From Thermoplasmata archaeon (GTDB lineage: Archaea > Thermoplasmatota > Thermoplasmata > Lutacidiplasmatales > UBA184): DNA of 39,775 nt. The number at the start of each line of letters is the position of its first letter. Position 1 is the stretch's first letter. Position numbers and translations under genes: made by a program. The notes beneath the pieces are model-generated. The model worked only from the letters and a program-made list of their open reading frames with translations, searched no databases and was not told the origin of the DNA. Below are positions 16,877 through 26,000 of the stretch, one piece after another. The DNA lies in NCBI GenBank assembly GCA_030040775.1, contig JASHTB010000067.1, positions 1 through 39,775 on the forward strand, read 5' to 3'.

Positions 16877-16923
16877 CCGACGGTCGTGTAAACTTCGCGT
16901 CGGCGGTTACGGTCGAGAGGACG

Positions 16924-17148
16924 ATGCGTACCTACGTCCGGATGACGTTTCACTCCGAGGGCGCGAATCCGCTCAAGGTCCTCGAGGCGATGCGGACCCT
17001 GGGATTCGAGGAATCAATGGGAATGCACGACTTCGTTTACAAATGGAAGGAGAAAGCAACCCTCGACGATGTCCTCCGTCTCATGACCGACATGCACGAA
17101 CGGCTGAAGGGTCTCGACGTGAGCTACGAAATCACGACGATTTCCTGA
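16924..17148 (+). CDS. small uncharacterised protein (74 aa)
   Basis: MRTYVRMTFHSEGANPLKVLEAMRTLGFEESMGMHDFVYKWKEKATLDDVLRLMTDMHERLKGLDVSYEITTIS; TATA box upstream; compact alpha/beta-like pattern. Confidence 0.75.
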   Translation: MRTYVRMTFHSEGANPLKVLEAMRTLGFEESMGMHDFVYKWKEKATLDDVLRLMTDMHERLKGLDVSYEITTIS

Positions 17149-17167
17149 ACCCACGACGGAGGGGACC

Positions 17168-17557
17168 ATGCCCCGCGAGAACCTGGACCGACTCGAACGG
17201 ATGTTGCTCCAGCATCTCCTCGACCACCGCGGCCAGCAGATCCGGTTCGAAGCCTCGCAGTGGACGACCGAGTTCGGCATCTTCCGCAAGTTCGCGAAGG
17301 AGGACACGGGGGACTTGAAGCAGGCGTTGCACGATCTCGAAATGTCCCGGATGATTTACCGCCGGACTCAGTATGTCGTCGGATACTCCGAGCCGAAACA
17401 CGTCTTCTCCCTCACCGGGAGCGGATACCGCAAAGCGCTCGAGGTTCGTCGAGAAGAGGCCGGCTCCCTAGAACCCGAGGGCGAAACGCGGAGGTCCGCA
17501 GCGACGGAAAACGACGCGGCGGGCCTGAGCTCTGGCCGTCCTGCTCGCGGGCCGTAG
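17168..17557 (+). CDS. small protein, possible winged-helix-like fold
   Basis: LDRLERMLLQHLLDHRGQQIRFEASQWTTEFGIFRKFAKEDTGDLKQALHDLEMSRMIYRRTQYVVGYSEPKHVFSLTGSGYRKAL; upstream GGAGGGG SD-like. Confidence 0.65.
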   Translation: MPRENLDRLERMLLQHLLDHRGQQIRFEASQWTTEFGIFRKFAKEDTGDLKQALHDLEMSRMIYRRTQYVVGYSEPKHVFSLTGSGYRKALEVRREEAGSLEPEGETRRSAATENDAAGLSSGRPARGP

Positions 17558-17563
17558 GCCGCC

Positions 17564-18115
17564 ATGCCGGTCCTGAAGGGGCCGTCCGTCCTTCTGAGGC
17601 CCCTCGAGCACCGGGACTATTCTCGCGTCTTCCCGTGGTACAACGCTCCGGACATCGTTGCGCCGTTCGACCGGTTCTCGGTCGACTCGTTCGATGGGTT
17701 CGTGCACGAGGTCGAGTCGGCGGCGTCTGACCCGACGTCACTCGCGCCTCGGTTTGTGGTGGAGCGAAGGAAGGAAGGGGACGTCGTGGGCGTCCTGGGG
17801 TACTATCGCGCGCATCCGGTGCTCGAGTTCTTGGATATTTGGTACGTCCTCGGGGACCCCGAGGCCCGGGGCCACGGCCTCGGCCGGGAAGCCGTCGGTC
17901 TCCTCGTGGACCACCTGTTCGGTTCGACCGAGGTCGAACGCATCGGCGCGACGTGTGACGTCCAGAACGAGGCCTCGTACCGCCTGCTGGAGCGACTAGG
18001 CTTCCGTTGGGAGGGAACGATGCGCTCGGCTCTGTTCCACCACGGGGGCTGGCACGATGTCCGGTTCTACGGGGTCACGCGGGCGGAGTGGGCGGCGCGG
18101 GCCCCTCCAATCTGA
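17564..18115 (+). CDS. GNAT acetyltransferase (RimJ/RimL-like)
   Basis: VLLRPLEHRDYSRVFPWYNAPDIV, WYVLGDPEARGHGLGREAVGLLVDHLFGSTEVERIGATCDVQNEASYRLLERLGFRWEGTMR. Confidence 0.88.
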   Translation: MPVLKGPSVLLRPLEHRDYSRVFPWYNAPDIVAPFDRFSVDSFDGFVHEVESAASDPTSLAPRFVVERRKEGDVVGVLGYYRAHPVLEFLDIWYVLGDPEARGHGLGREAVGLLVDHLFGSTEVERIGATCDVQNEASYRLLERLGFRWEGTMRSALFHHGGWHDVRFYGVTRAEWAARAPPI

Positions 18116-18833
18116 AGACGAGCCTCGAGCTTCCGTCGGGCCGCTCGATGGGCGGGAGGAGATGAATCGGTCCGATCTCGCCGGTCGACCGAACGTGGGT
18201 CCCTCCGCAAGGACAAAGGTCGCTCCCCTCAATCTCCACTATGCGCACCGGGTCGACCTGCGCCGGGAGCGGCACGAGCCCGGACCGTTCCGACGTGGGA
18301 TTCCGGTCCCATTCTGCCCGGGGAACCATTCGAATCGACACCGTGCGCGGACGCTCCTCGGCCTCAACCAGGTCGTCCGAGAGCCGGTCCACTTCTCCCT
18401 GCGGGAGCGGGCCCTCGAGGTCGATGGTGGCTGCGTTCCCGGCGAGGTTTGCCGCCCTCGTCCGTAGGCGCGTGCGAACGAAAATGCGGGCGCTCAGGAA
18501 GTGCTGCGCGGTATGGAGCCGCATGTGACGGTGGCGCCGTTCCCAATCGAGAGTGCCTTCGACGTCGCTCCCTACGGTCACGGAGCGGACCACTCCGGGC
18601 GAACCCCGCACCCGATGGAGCACCGCGAGCCCGGCCTTGCGCACTTCGACGACGGCGAGGGTCTCGCCCGGGGCGAGCGTGAGCGTTCCGAAGTCGCTGG
18701 GCTGGCCGCCGCCGGCCGGATAGAAGTAGGTGCGGTCCAGCACCACCGACCCGGGGGGAAGCGCGGTCACCCGGGCGCGGAACGAACGGACGTACGCCGA
18801 GGGCATGTCCGCCAGGTACGCCAGCTCGGTCAC
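18075..18833 (-). CDS. alaX: alanyl-tRNA editing protein AlaX-type (trans-editing)
   Basis: GTG start gives VTELAYLADMPSAYVRSFRARV; YPAGGGQPSDFG; HTAQHFLSA (HxxxH) and CPCGGTHV (CxxxH) zinc motifs. The longer ORF to 19571 is antisense to PCNA. Confidence 0.9.
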   Translation of the reverse strand: MTELAYLADMPSAYVRSFRARVTALPPGSVVLDRTYFYPAGGGQPSDFGTLTLAPGETLAVVEVRKAGLAVLHRVRGSPGVVRSVTVGSDVEGTLDWERRHRHMRLHTAQHFLSARIFVRTRLRTRAANLAGNAATIDLEGPLPQGEVDRLSDDLVEAEERPRTVSIRMVPRAEWDRNPTSERSGLVPLPAQVDPVRIVEIEGSDLCPCGGTHVRSTGEIGPIHLLPPIERPDGSSRLVFRLEGPAPPTPPA

Positions 18834-18935
18834 AGCGCCCAAACCACCACGACGAAAGAGAAGTCGCTTGCGAACCGTCCGGCATCGGAGGAACCTTTTT
18901 AGAGGGGGCCGATGTGTCGCGCCGAGGCGCTCCCA

Positions 18936-19667
18936 GTGTTCAAACTTCGCATCAAGATGGAGAATCTCCGTGAGCTCGTGGAGGTCGTCTCCACTCTCGT
19001 CAGCGAGGTCAAACTGAGCATTTCGAAAGACGGCGTCGAGGCGCGCGCGGTCGACCCGTCCCATGTAGCGATGCTGGTGATGAACCTCCAGAAGGGGGTT
19101 TTCGAGGAGTTCACCGGGGAACCGACCGAGATCGGCGTCGACGTGGAGAAGCTGAAGGAGGTCCTGCGACTCTCGAAACCCGGCGATGTCCTCGACCTTC
19201 AGTTCGACGGGAAGAACCGCCTGATCGCGTCGGTCGGCCGCCTCACACGTCAGATGGCGGTGGTCGACCCGGCCGGAATCACCGACCCGAAGGTTCCGAA
19301 CGTGAACCCTCCGGCGAGCGTGACCGTGAAGACCGACGACATCCGACAAGGGATTCGGGGCAGCGAAAGCTTCACCGACCACATCACCCTCACGCTGGAA
19401 CCGGACGCGTTCACGATGCACTCCGAGGGCGACACGGATCGCCTCGACCTTCGAATCCCCAAGGAGAGCCTGAGCCGCCTCGACGTGAAGGAGCCGGTGA
19501 AGAGCATGTACCCTCTCGATTTCTTCTCCGCGATGGTGAAGTCGATCGCGGCCGAAGAGGCGACGCTTCACGTCGGGAACGAGTACCCGCTCAAGGTCGA
19601 GTTCGCGATGGGCGGCGGACGAGGCGAGGGCCGATACCTCCTGGCGCCGCGGGTCGAAGAGGAGTAG
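18936..19667 (+). CDS. pcn: DNA polymerase sliding clamp PCNA
   Basis: VFKLRIKMENLRELVEVVSTLVSEVKLSISKDGVEARAVDPSHVAMLVMNL; YPLDFFSAMVKSIAAEEATLHVGNEYPLKVEF; LAPRVEEE tail. The cttttta box (about 18894-18901) favours GTG 18936 over ATG 18912. Confidence 0.95.
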   Translation: MFKLRIKMENLRELVEVVSTLVSEVKLSISKDGVEARAVDPSHVAMLVMNLQKGVFEEFTGEPTEIGVDVEKLKEVLRLSKPGDVLDLQFDGKNRLIASVGRLTRQMAVVDPAGITDPKVPNVNPPASVTVKTDDIRQGIRGSESFTDHITLTLEPDAFTMHSEGDTDRLDLRIPKESLSRLDVKEPVKSMYPLDFFSAMVKSIAAEEATLHVGNEYPLKVEFAMGGGRGEGRYLLAPRVEEE

Positions 19668-19752
19668 GGCCCGACTCGAGCCGCCGTAGCGCGGTCCCGC
19701 AAAGCGAGCGCCCGCTCCGTCAGCTTCTTAATCCGGGCCCGGTCGCTCGAGC

Positions 19753-20958
19753 ATGACGACGAACTCTTCGCCGACGGTCGCGATCCTCTCCGCGGTCCGA
19801 ACTCCGATCGGCCGGTACGGAGGCGCTCTGAAGGCCGTGCCGGCGACCGCGCTCGGGATCCACGCGGCGCGCGCCGCGATTGCACGGTCGGGCCTCGCCC
19901 CCGACGCGATCGAGGAGGTCCTGCTCGGCCAGGCGATCGAGGCCGGTGCGGGGCAGAACCCGGCCCGGCAGGTCCTACGGGGCGCGGGCATACCCGACGC
20001 CGTCGGCGCGGCGACGATCAACATGGTCTGTGGCTCCGGCATGAAAGCGCTCCACTTCGGCTTCAGTGCGATCCGGGCGGGCGATTTCGACCGCGTGCTC
20101 GTGGGCGCGATGGAGAGCATGTCGAACGCTCCGTATCTCCTTCCCGCCGGACTCCGCTGGGGAAGCCTCCCCGGCTCGCATACGATGGACGACGCCATGC
20201 AGCGGGACGCGCTCCTTGATGCCTACGGAGAGCACGAGATCATGGGGCTCACCGGCGAGCGGATCGCGAAGAAGCTCGGTCTCACTCGGGCGGAGGTCGA
20301 TGCGTACGGCCTCCGAAGCCACCTGAGAGCCTCGAGGGCGGTCGCGGACGGTACGTTCTCGAGCGAGCTTGTCCCGATCCCCGCCGAGATGACGCCGGGG
20401 GGCGCCGGTCTCGACCACGACGAGGCGCCTCGGGCCGACACGACGCTCGAGAAGCTCGCGCGCCTGAAGCCAGTGTTCGCCCCGGACGGGGTCCTGACGG
20501 CGGGCAACTCCTCCAAGCTCTCCGACGGGGCGGCCGTGCTCGTGCTCGCGAGCGAACGCGAGGTGCGTCGGACGGGGGCCCAACCGCTTGCTTGGGTCCA
20601 CTCGATCGGCGAGAGTGGGGTCCACCCGCGGGACGTGATGGAGTCTCCGATCCCCACCGTTCGGCGCCATCTAGAAAAGACCGGTCTCTCCCCCCGCGAC
20701 TTCGACCGGGTCGAGCACAACGAGGCCTACGCGTCGGCCTCGATCGCGGTGCAGCGCACGTTCGGGTTCTCCGAGGAGCAGTTCAACGTGAACGGCGGCG
20801 CGGTCGCCCTGGGTCACCCGATCGGAGCGAGCGGTGCCCGGATCGTCGTCACCCTCGTCCACGAGCTCGTGCGCTCGGGCGGGCGTCGGGGCCTTGCAAC
20901 GCTCTGCATGGGCGGGGGCAACGGTCTCAGCACTATCGTCGAGCGACCTTCGGGCTAG
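19753..20958 (+). CDS. thiolase / acetyl-CoA C-acetyltransferase
   Basis: AVRTPIGRYGGALKAVPATALG, NMVCGSGMKAL (active Cys), NEAYAS, NVNGGAVALGHPIGASGARI, CMGGGNG. Confidence 0.95.
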   Translation: MTTNSSPTVAILSAVRTPIGRYGGALKAVPATALGIHAARAAIARSGLAPDAIEEVLLGQAIEAGAGQNPARQVLRGAGIPDAVGAATINMVCGSGMKALHFGFSAIRAGDFDRVLVGAMESMSNAPYLLPAGLRWGSLPGSHTMDDAMQRDALLDAYGEHEIMGLTGERIAKKLGLTRAEVDAYGLRSHLRASRAVADGTFSSELVPIPAEMTPGGAGLDHDEAPRADTTLEKLARLKPVFAPDGVLTAGNSSKLSDGAAVLVLASEREVRRTGAQPLAWVHSIGESGVHPRDVMESPIPTVRRHLEKTGLSPRDFDRVEHNEAYASASIAVQRTFGFSEEQFNVNGGAVALGHPIGASGARIVVTLVHELVRSGGRRGLATLCMGGGNGLSTIVERPSG

Positions 20959-22172
20959 TGGATCGGGATCCCGAGTCGCCCCTCGACTTCCGCGAGGGCC
21001 TTCCTCGCCGCCGGACCTTCCCCTCGAGGTACCCCGGGGGCTGCGGCTGCGTCCAGAAGGCGCCCGAACTCGAGGACGCGAGCGGTCGCGCGGTCGGTCG
21101 CGAGGTTGTCGAGGAGGTCCATCCGAACGCCTCGGGCCAGCGCGAGCGCATCCGCGCTTCCCACCGTGCCTCCTGCTCCGCCCAGGAGCCATCGCCGGAT
21201 CGAGCGGATGACGCGTTCGTAGTCGTCCTTCGCTTCCGCGTATCCGATGGGAGACCAGGGGAGCCGTTCGGAGTAGCGAGGGCGCAGGAGGTACCAGCGC
21301 AACCCCGCCGCCGAACCGTCCGCGATCGCATCCCCGATCGTGACGAGGTTGCCTGTCGATTTCGACATCTTCGCTCCGTTCTGGAGGACGAACGCCGTGT
21401 GTAGGAAGTGACGGGAGAACGGACGGCCGTCCAGGGCGAAGGCGATCTCGTTCTCGGCGTGGTGATGCGGATAGACGAGGTCGAGACCGCCTCCGTGGAG
21501 GTCGACGGGGATTCCGATGTACCGGTTCGCCATGGCGTAGCACTCGAGGTGCCAACCCGGCATCCCCCGTCCCCACGGTCCCCTCCACGACGGAAGGGGC
21601 GGCTCCTGGCGTTGCCAGACCATGAACTCGCCCGCCGTCGCCTCGCTCTTCGGGAACGGGTGCCCCGGCTCGAACACCGCATGGCGGGAAAGCTCCGCGC
21701 TCACCGGGAAGTTCTGCTCCTGCGGACGCTCCGGCGGCCGATAGTACCAGGAATCTCCCGCGCGGTGGACCCGCCCGGTCTTCGCGAGAGCGGCGGCGAC
21801 CCGCACCATCCGAGGAATGAAGTCGCTCGCCCGAGGTCGCCGTGTGGGCCGAAGGATCCCGAGCTTGTCAAGGTCCCGAACGAAGCGGGCCTCCTCGCGC
21901 CGCGCAAGCGTTCGCCAGGAGATCCCGAGGGCGTCGGCCCGGTGGTCGATCTTCTCCTCAAAGTCGGTGATGTTCATCACGTGGCGGACCGGTATCCCCT
22001 CTGCGTTGAGCGTTCGACGCACGACGTCGAAGTAGAGGTACGTGCGCGCGTGGCCGACGTGCGCCGGTGCATAGACCGTAGGGCCGCAGACGTACATGCC
22101 GAGCGAACGGTCGGGCCGGCGACGAAGCGGGGAGATTCGGCCCGTGAGCGTGTCGTTGAGCCGGAGGGTCAT
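20955..22172 (-). CDS. cysteinyl-tRNA synthetase-like protein, short (405 aa)
   Basis: MYVCGPTVYAPAHVGHARTYLYFDVV, SWRGPWGRGMPGWHLECYAM, DLHGGGLDLVYPHH, AKMSKSTGNLV; little C-terminal domain. cttaac box about 28 nt upstream. Confidence 0.82.
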   Translation of the reverse strand: MTLRLNDTLTGRISPLRRRPDRSLGMYVCGPTVYAPAHVGHARTYLYFDVVRRTLNAEGIPVRHVMNITDFEEKIDHRADALGISWRTLARREEARFVRDLDKLGILRPTRRPRASDFIPRMVRVAAALAKTGRVHRAGDSWYYRPPERPQEQNFPVSAELSRHAVFEPGHPFPKSEATAGEFMVWQRQEPPLPSWRGPWGRGMPGWHLECYAMANRYIGIPVDLHGGGLDLVYPHHHAENEIAFALDGRPFSRHFLHTAFVLQNGAKMSKSTGNLVTIGDAIADGSAAGLRWYLLRPRYSERLPWSPIGYAEAKDDYERVIRSIRRWLLGGAGGTVGSADALALARGVRMDLLDNLATDRATARVLEFGRLLDAAAAPGVPRGEGPAARKALAEVEGRLGIPIH

Positions 22173-22342
22173 CCGGCGGTTGCGGCGCGTCGCCGCCCTT
22201 AACGGCTTCGTGGGTGGTTACCCCACCGCCGCCCGAGGGCGCGGCCCGCCAGGCCAGGAGCCCGTCCGGCGGTCCAGTCCCCCTCGGGGGGGGTGTCAGC
22301 TAGATTGAATAGACCGCTCGGCCGTGGCGAAGGAGGCATCGG

Positions 22343-22579
22343 ATGGAAACCCTCTACCTCCTGGTCGAGACCGAGATTGGCCGGCTCGACGAGGTCCTGA
22401 AGCGTGTGAAAGCCGTGCCCAGCGTGACCGAGGTCCAGGCGGTCACGGGCCCGTTCGACCTCATCGTGAAGGTCGAAGCGCCTCACATCAATGCCGCCCT
22501 GGACACCGTGGTGCACAAGATCCGGAAGATTCCGGGCATCAAGTCGACCGAGACGCTCGTCACGGTCGCCACCGGCTGA
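22343..22579 (+). CDS. stand-alone Lrp/AsnC ligand-binding (RAM) domain protein
   Basis: METLYLLVETEIGRLDEVLKRVKAVPSVTEVQAVTGPFDLIVKVEAPHINAALDTVVHKIRKIPGIKSTETLVTVATG; no HTH. Confidence 0.88.
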   Translation: METLYLLVETEIGRLDEVLKRVKAVPSVTEVQAVTGPFDLIVKVEAPHINAALDTVVHKIRKIPGIKSTETLVTVATG

Positions 22580-22637
22580 CCGGTCCCGCTCGACCCCTCG
22601 TCGGCCGTCAAATAGGGGCGAGGGGCTCCCCGACTCG

Positions 22638-23078
22638 ATGGTCGCGGTGGGAGAGTTGGCGCCCGACTTCGAGGCGCCGAACCAAGATGGGAGCCCCTTC
22701 CGATTGTCGTCGTTGCGGGGGGCGCCGGTGATCCTGTACTTCTATCCGAAAGCGGACACGCCGGGATGCACGATCGAGGCGAAGGGGTTCCGCGACCGGT
22801 ATCAGGAGTTTCAAGGGAAGAAGGTCCGCGTCGTGGGCGTGAGCACGGACGACTGCCCCGAGCAGAAGGCCTTCCAGCAGAAGTACGGCCTTCCGTTCCC
22901 CCTCATCGCCGACCGGACGAAGGCGGTCGCGACGAAGTTCGGCGTCCTCGGTCCCCGCGGGAACGCCCGAAGGGTCTCGTTCTTCTTGGACGAGCAGGGA
23001 AAGGTCGTGGAGGTCGTCGACACCTCGTCCCCCGACCCTCACCTCGAGCGCGCGCGCGCCCGCTACCTGACGCACTAG
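22638..23078 (+). CDS. bcp: peroxiredoxin, BCP type
   Basis: VGELAPDFEAPNQDG, VILYFYPKADTPGCTIEAKGFRDRY, VVGVSTDDCPEQKAFQQKYGLPFPLIAD. Confidence 0.94.
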   Translation: MVAVGELAPDFEAPNQDGSPFRLSSLRGAPVILYFYPKADTPGCTIEAKGFRDRYQEFQGKKVRVVGVSTDDCPEQKAFQQKYGLPFPLIADRTKAVATKFGVLGPRGNARRVSFFLDEQGKVVEVVDTSSPDPHLERARARYLTH

Positions 23079-26000
23079 TCGGGCCGGTCGGCCGACCGAG
23101 GGGGACCGGGGGGGCCCCCGCCGACGCCGGCCGGCGGTCCGCGGGAAATCGGCGGAGCAGCTCTCCGCCGCCCTCCGAGCAGCGTCCAGACCCGGTCGCC
23201 GAGGAGCTTGAGCGAAGCGGGTACGAGGTAGGTCCTCACCACCATCGAGTCGAGGATCACCGCGACCGCGACCGAGAAGCCGATCGCCCGGATGAGCGTG
23301 AACGACCCGACCAGGAGAGCGCCGAAGGCGCTCGCGAGGATGACGGCCGCCGCGGTGATGATCCCGCCGGTGCGCGAGACCGCCTCGACCGCGGCCTCTC
23401 CGCTCGGCCGACCGTACCCTCGCTCTTCCCGGACGCGGGTCAACAGGAAGATGTTGTAATCGATCCCGAGGCCGAGGACGAGCATGATCAGCAGGGTCTG
23501 AACGTAGAAGAAGAGCGGGAACCCGAGGAGCTCATCGAACACGAGGTAGGTGACCGCCCAGGCCCAGGAGATGGACAGACCGATCGTCGCGACGGCCATG
23601 AGCGCGATGATCCAGGAGCGCAGGACGGCGAGGAGCACGACGACGAGGCCGACGCTGACCGCCACGACCAGGATCTCGGTCGCCCGGCTCGTCTGGTCGG
23701 CGAGGTCGCGGATGGTCGGAGCGCCCCCGCCGAACGCGACCGCCGTCACCTCGGGATGGGTCGACGCGTATCCGGCGAACGAGGCGGAGACGGAGGAGAC
23801 CGCGCTGACCGCGCCGACCGAGAGGCCGGCGTCGCTGGGGACCAGGTCGAGGAGAACGGTGCGTCCGTCCGTCCCGACGAACCCCGAGAGCGTGCCGACG
23901 AGGTTCGACCGGGTCGCGAGAGGGAGGGTCGACAGGTTGAGCCATTGCGAGAGCGGGGCTCCGTACGGTCCGACCGGCGAGCGGACGGCGGTGATTCCCG
24001 AGGTCGTGCTGGCGCGGTCGGTCAGCGTGGCGAGGTCGCTGAACTCGGTCGCGTTGGTGGAGTTCGACACGACGAGGGGAGAGGCGAACGTGACGAGAGC
24101 GTACGACGGGACCGCGAACCCAGGACCGAAATGGCTTGAGAGCTCGCTTAGGCCGTTGGTCGCCGGTTGCCCCGAGGGCAGCTGGGCATAGAAATCATAC
24201 GAGACAGGCGTGGTGAGGGCGACCGCCACGAGCGGAATCGAGATCAGGGCGACGACCAGGACGACGGCGACAGGTCGCCGGGCGGTCAGGCGGCCCGCGC
24301 GGTAGAAGTAGGTGTCCTCGGCCTTGAGGCGCGAGCGGAGGCGGGTCGCGTACCGGCTGAATCGGTCCCCGCTGAGGGGCCAGAAGATCCGCGGCCCGAT
24401 CAGCTTGAGGAGCGCCGGGATCATCGTCAGCGAAAGGAGGACCGTCGCGAGGACCGCGAGGGAGAGGACCGAGCCCCACTGGCTCAGGAGGGCAACTCCG
24501 CTGAACGCGAGCGCGACCATCGCGATGATCGCCGTGGAGCCGCTGGTCGCCACCGATTGGCCGGCCCAGGTCACGGCCCCGACGACGGCGTCGTCCGAGG
24601 TCTTGCCCTGGACGAGCTCCTCCCGGTAGCGCGCGGCGAGGAAGATCGAGTAGTCGGTGCCGACGCCGAGGACGAACACTTCTTCCAGCGTGATGGACGT
24701 CGTGTCGACGTGGCCGACCAGGGTCCCGATGAGAACCGTTCCTCCCAGGCCGAGCGCGAGGGCGATACCGAGCGCCGCGAACGTCACGAGCGGGGTGAGC
24801 GGGGAGCGGAAGTATGCCATCGCGATGACGAGAAGAAGCCCGACCGTCAGCGGGAGCACGAGCGCGATGGACGAGCTGGTCGACGTCTGCGTTAGGAGGT
24901 CGAGGGGGGCCGTCCCCGTCTGCACGAATCGGATCGTGAGCGTCGAGTCGTGCGCCCGCACGACCCCGGGGACGAGGGAATCGATCCGGTTCAGGTCGGC
25001 ATACACCGGGTCGGCCCCGCTCGCATTGGTCGCGTCGTCGCTCACCGAAAACCCGACCGAGACGATCGAAGCGGTTCCCGCTCCGTTCACGAACTCGGAG
25101 GAGATGGCGAGCGGCACCGGGAGCGGCTCACGGGCGAGGGTCGTCGCCAGGACGGTCGCGTTCGCCCAGGTCGAAGCGGCGCCGGCCGCCACGACGGCAG
25201 TCGGGAACGCGGTCCAGACCGTCAAGAGGAACGGAGGCGGGATTCCCTCGGACGGGCCGACGACCCCTACGACGACCGCCTGCACGGCCGGCCACGCAGT
25301 GAAGTTCTCGACTCCCAGTCCGAGGAGGGTGGCGTTCGCAACGGCCTGGGCCGGGGGCGGCAGGAGAACCGACACGAGCGGGGCCTCGGCCGTCCGGGCG
25401 GCCGCATCCGCACAGGCGACGACCGTCGCGGGATTCGCCGCGCAGGCGGCCGAGCCGTTGAACAGCGCGTAGAACGCGGAGAGCACGCGCGAAGCGGTCG
25501 CGTTCGCGAGCGTCGTGTTCGCTTGAACGAAGGCGGGGTAGTTCGCGCTCGAGGGGGCTGTGCCGTTCTTCACCAGCGCCTGCCAGTCCTCCACGAAGAG
25601 CGCCGGCGGCTGCCAGAAGAGGCTCGCCGACGCGTTGACGGCCGAGGGGAGCGCCCCGGGCCCCGAGATGACCGCGTGGAGGACTCCCCCGGAGAGCTCG
25701 GCCTCGGCGGCGAGGTACGCCGCGTACTCGGTGTAGACGCTCGAGACGGAAGCGACGTCGCTGAGCGAACGGTCGCTATCAAGCGCGGCCGTCACGTTCT
25801 GGACGACGGCCTGGCCGTTCGCGTCGGTGAGGTTCGGTCCGTAGAAGAGCAGGATCGAGGAGGAAGGGTTTTCCTCGTGCGGGAAGAGGGAGGCCAGTTC
25901 GGCGTCCGCCGCGGCGCTCGGGGAGTTCGACGGAAGCGATGTCGCCGAGTTGGTGGTGACCGAGCCGAGGAGAGGAAGGAACGGGACGGTCACGACGAGG

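Noticed and set aside
18834-19571. Upstream part of ORF 18075..19571 minus
   Set aside because: Antisense to PCNA; the AlaX-like N-terminus (VTELAYLADMPSAYVRSF) begins at 18833.
22201-22342. Possible tRNA on the minus strand (GCCGAGCGGTC resembles a D-arm)
   Set aside because: No matching T-arm or acceptor stem found; the GC-rich hairpins are reported only as a low-confidence part of a finding.
22766-24139. 457-aa plus-strand ORF (and 24167..24895, 24950..26059) antisense to the MMPL transporter and bcp
   Set aside because: Extremely charged E/R/D/G-rich translation typical of antisense shadow frames in GC-rich DNA; the minus-strand MMPL and plus-strand bcp frames have clear family motifs.
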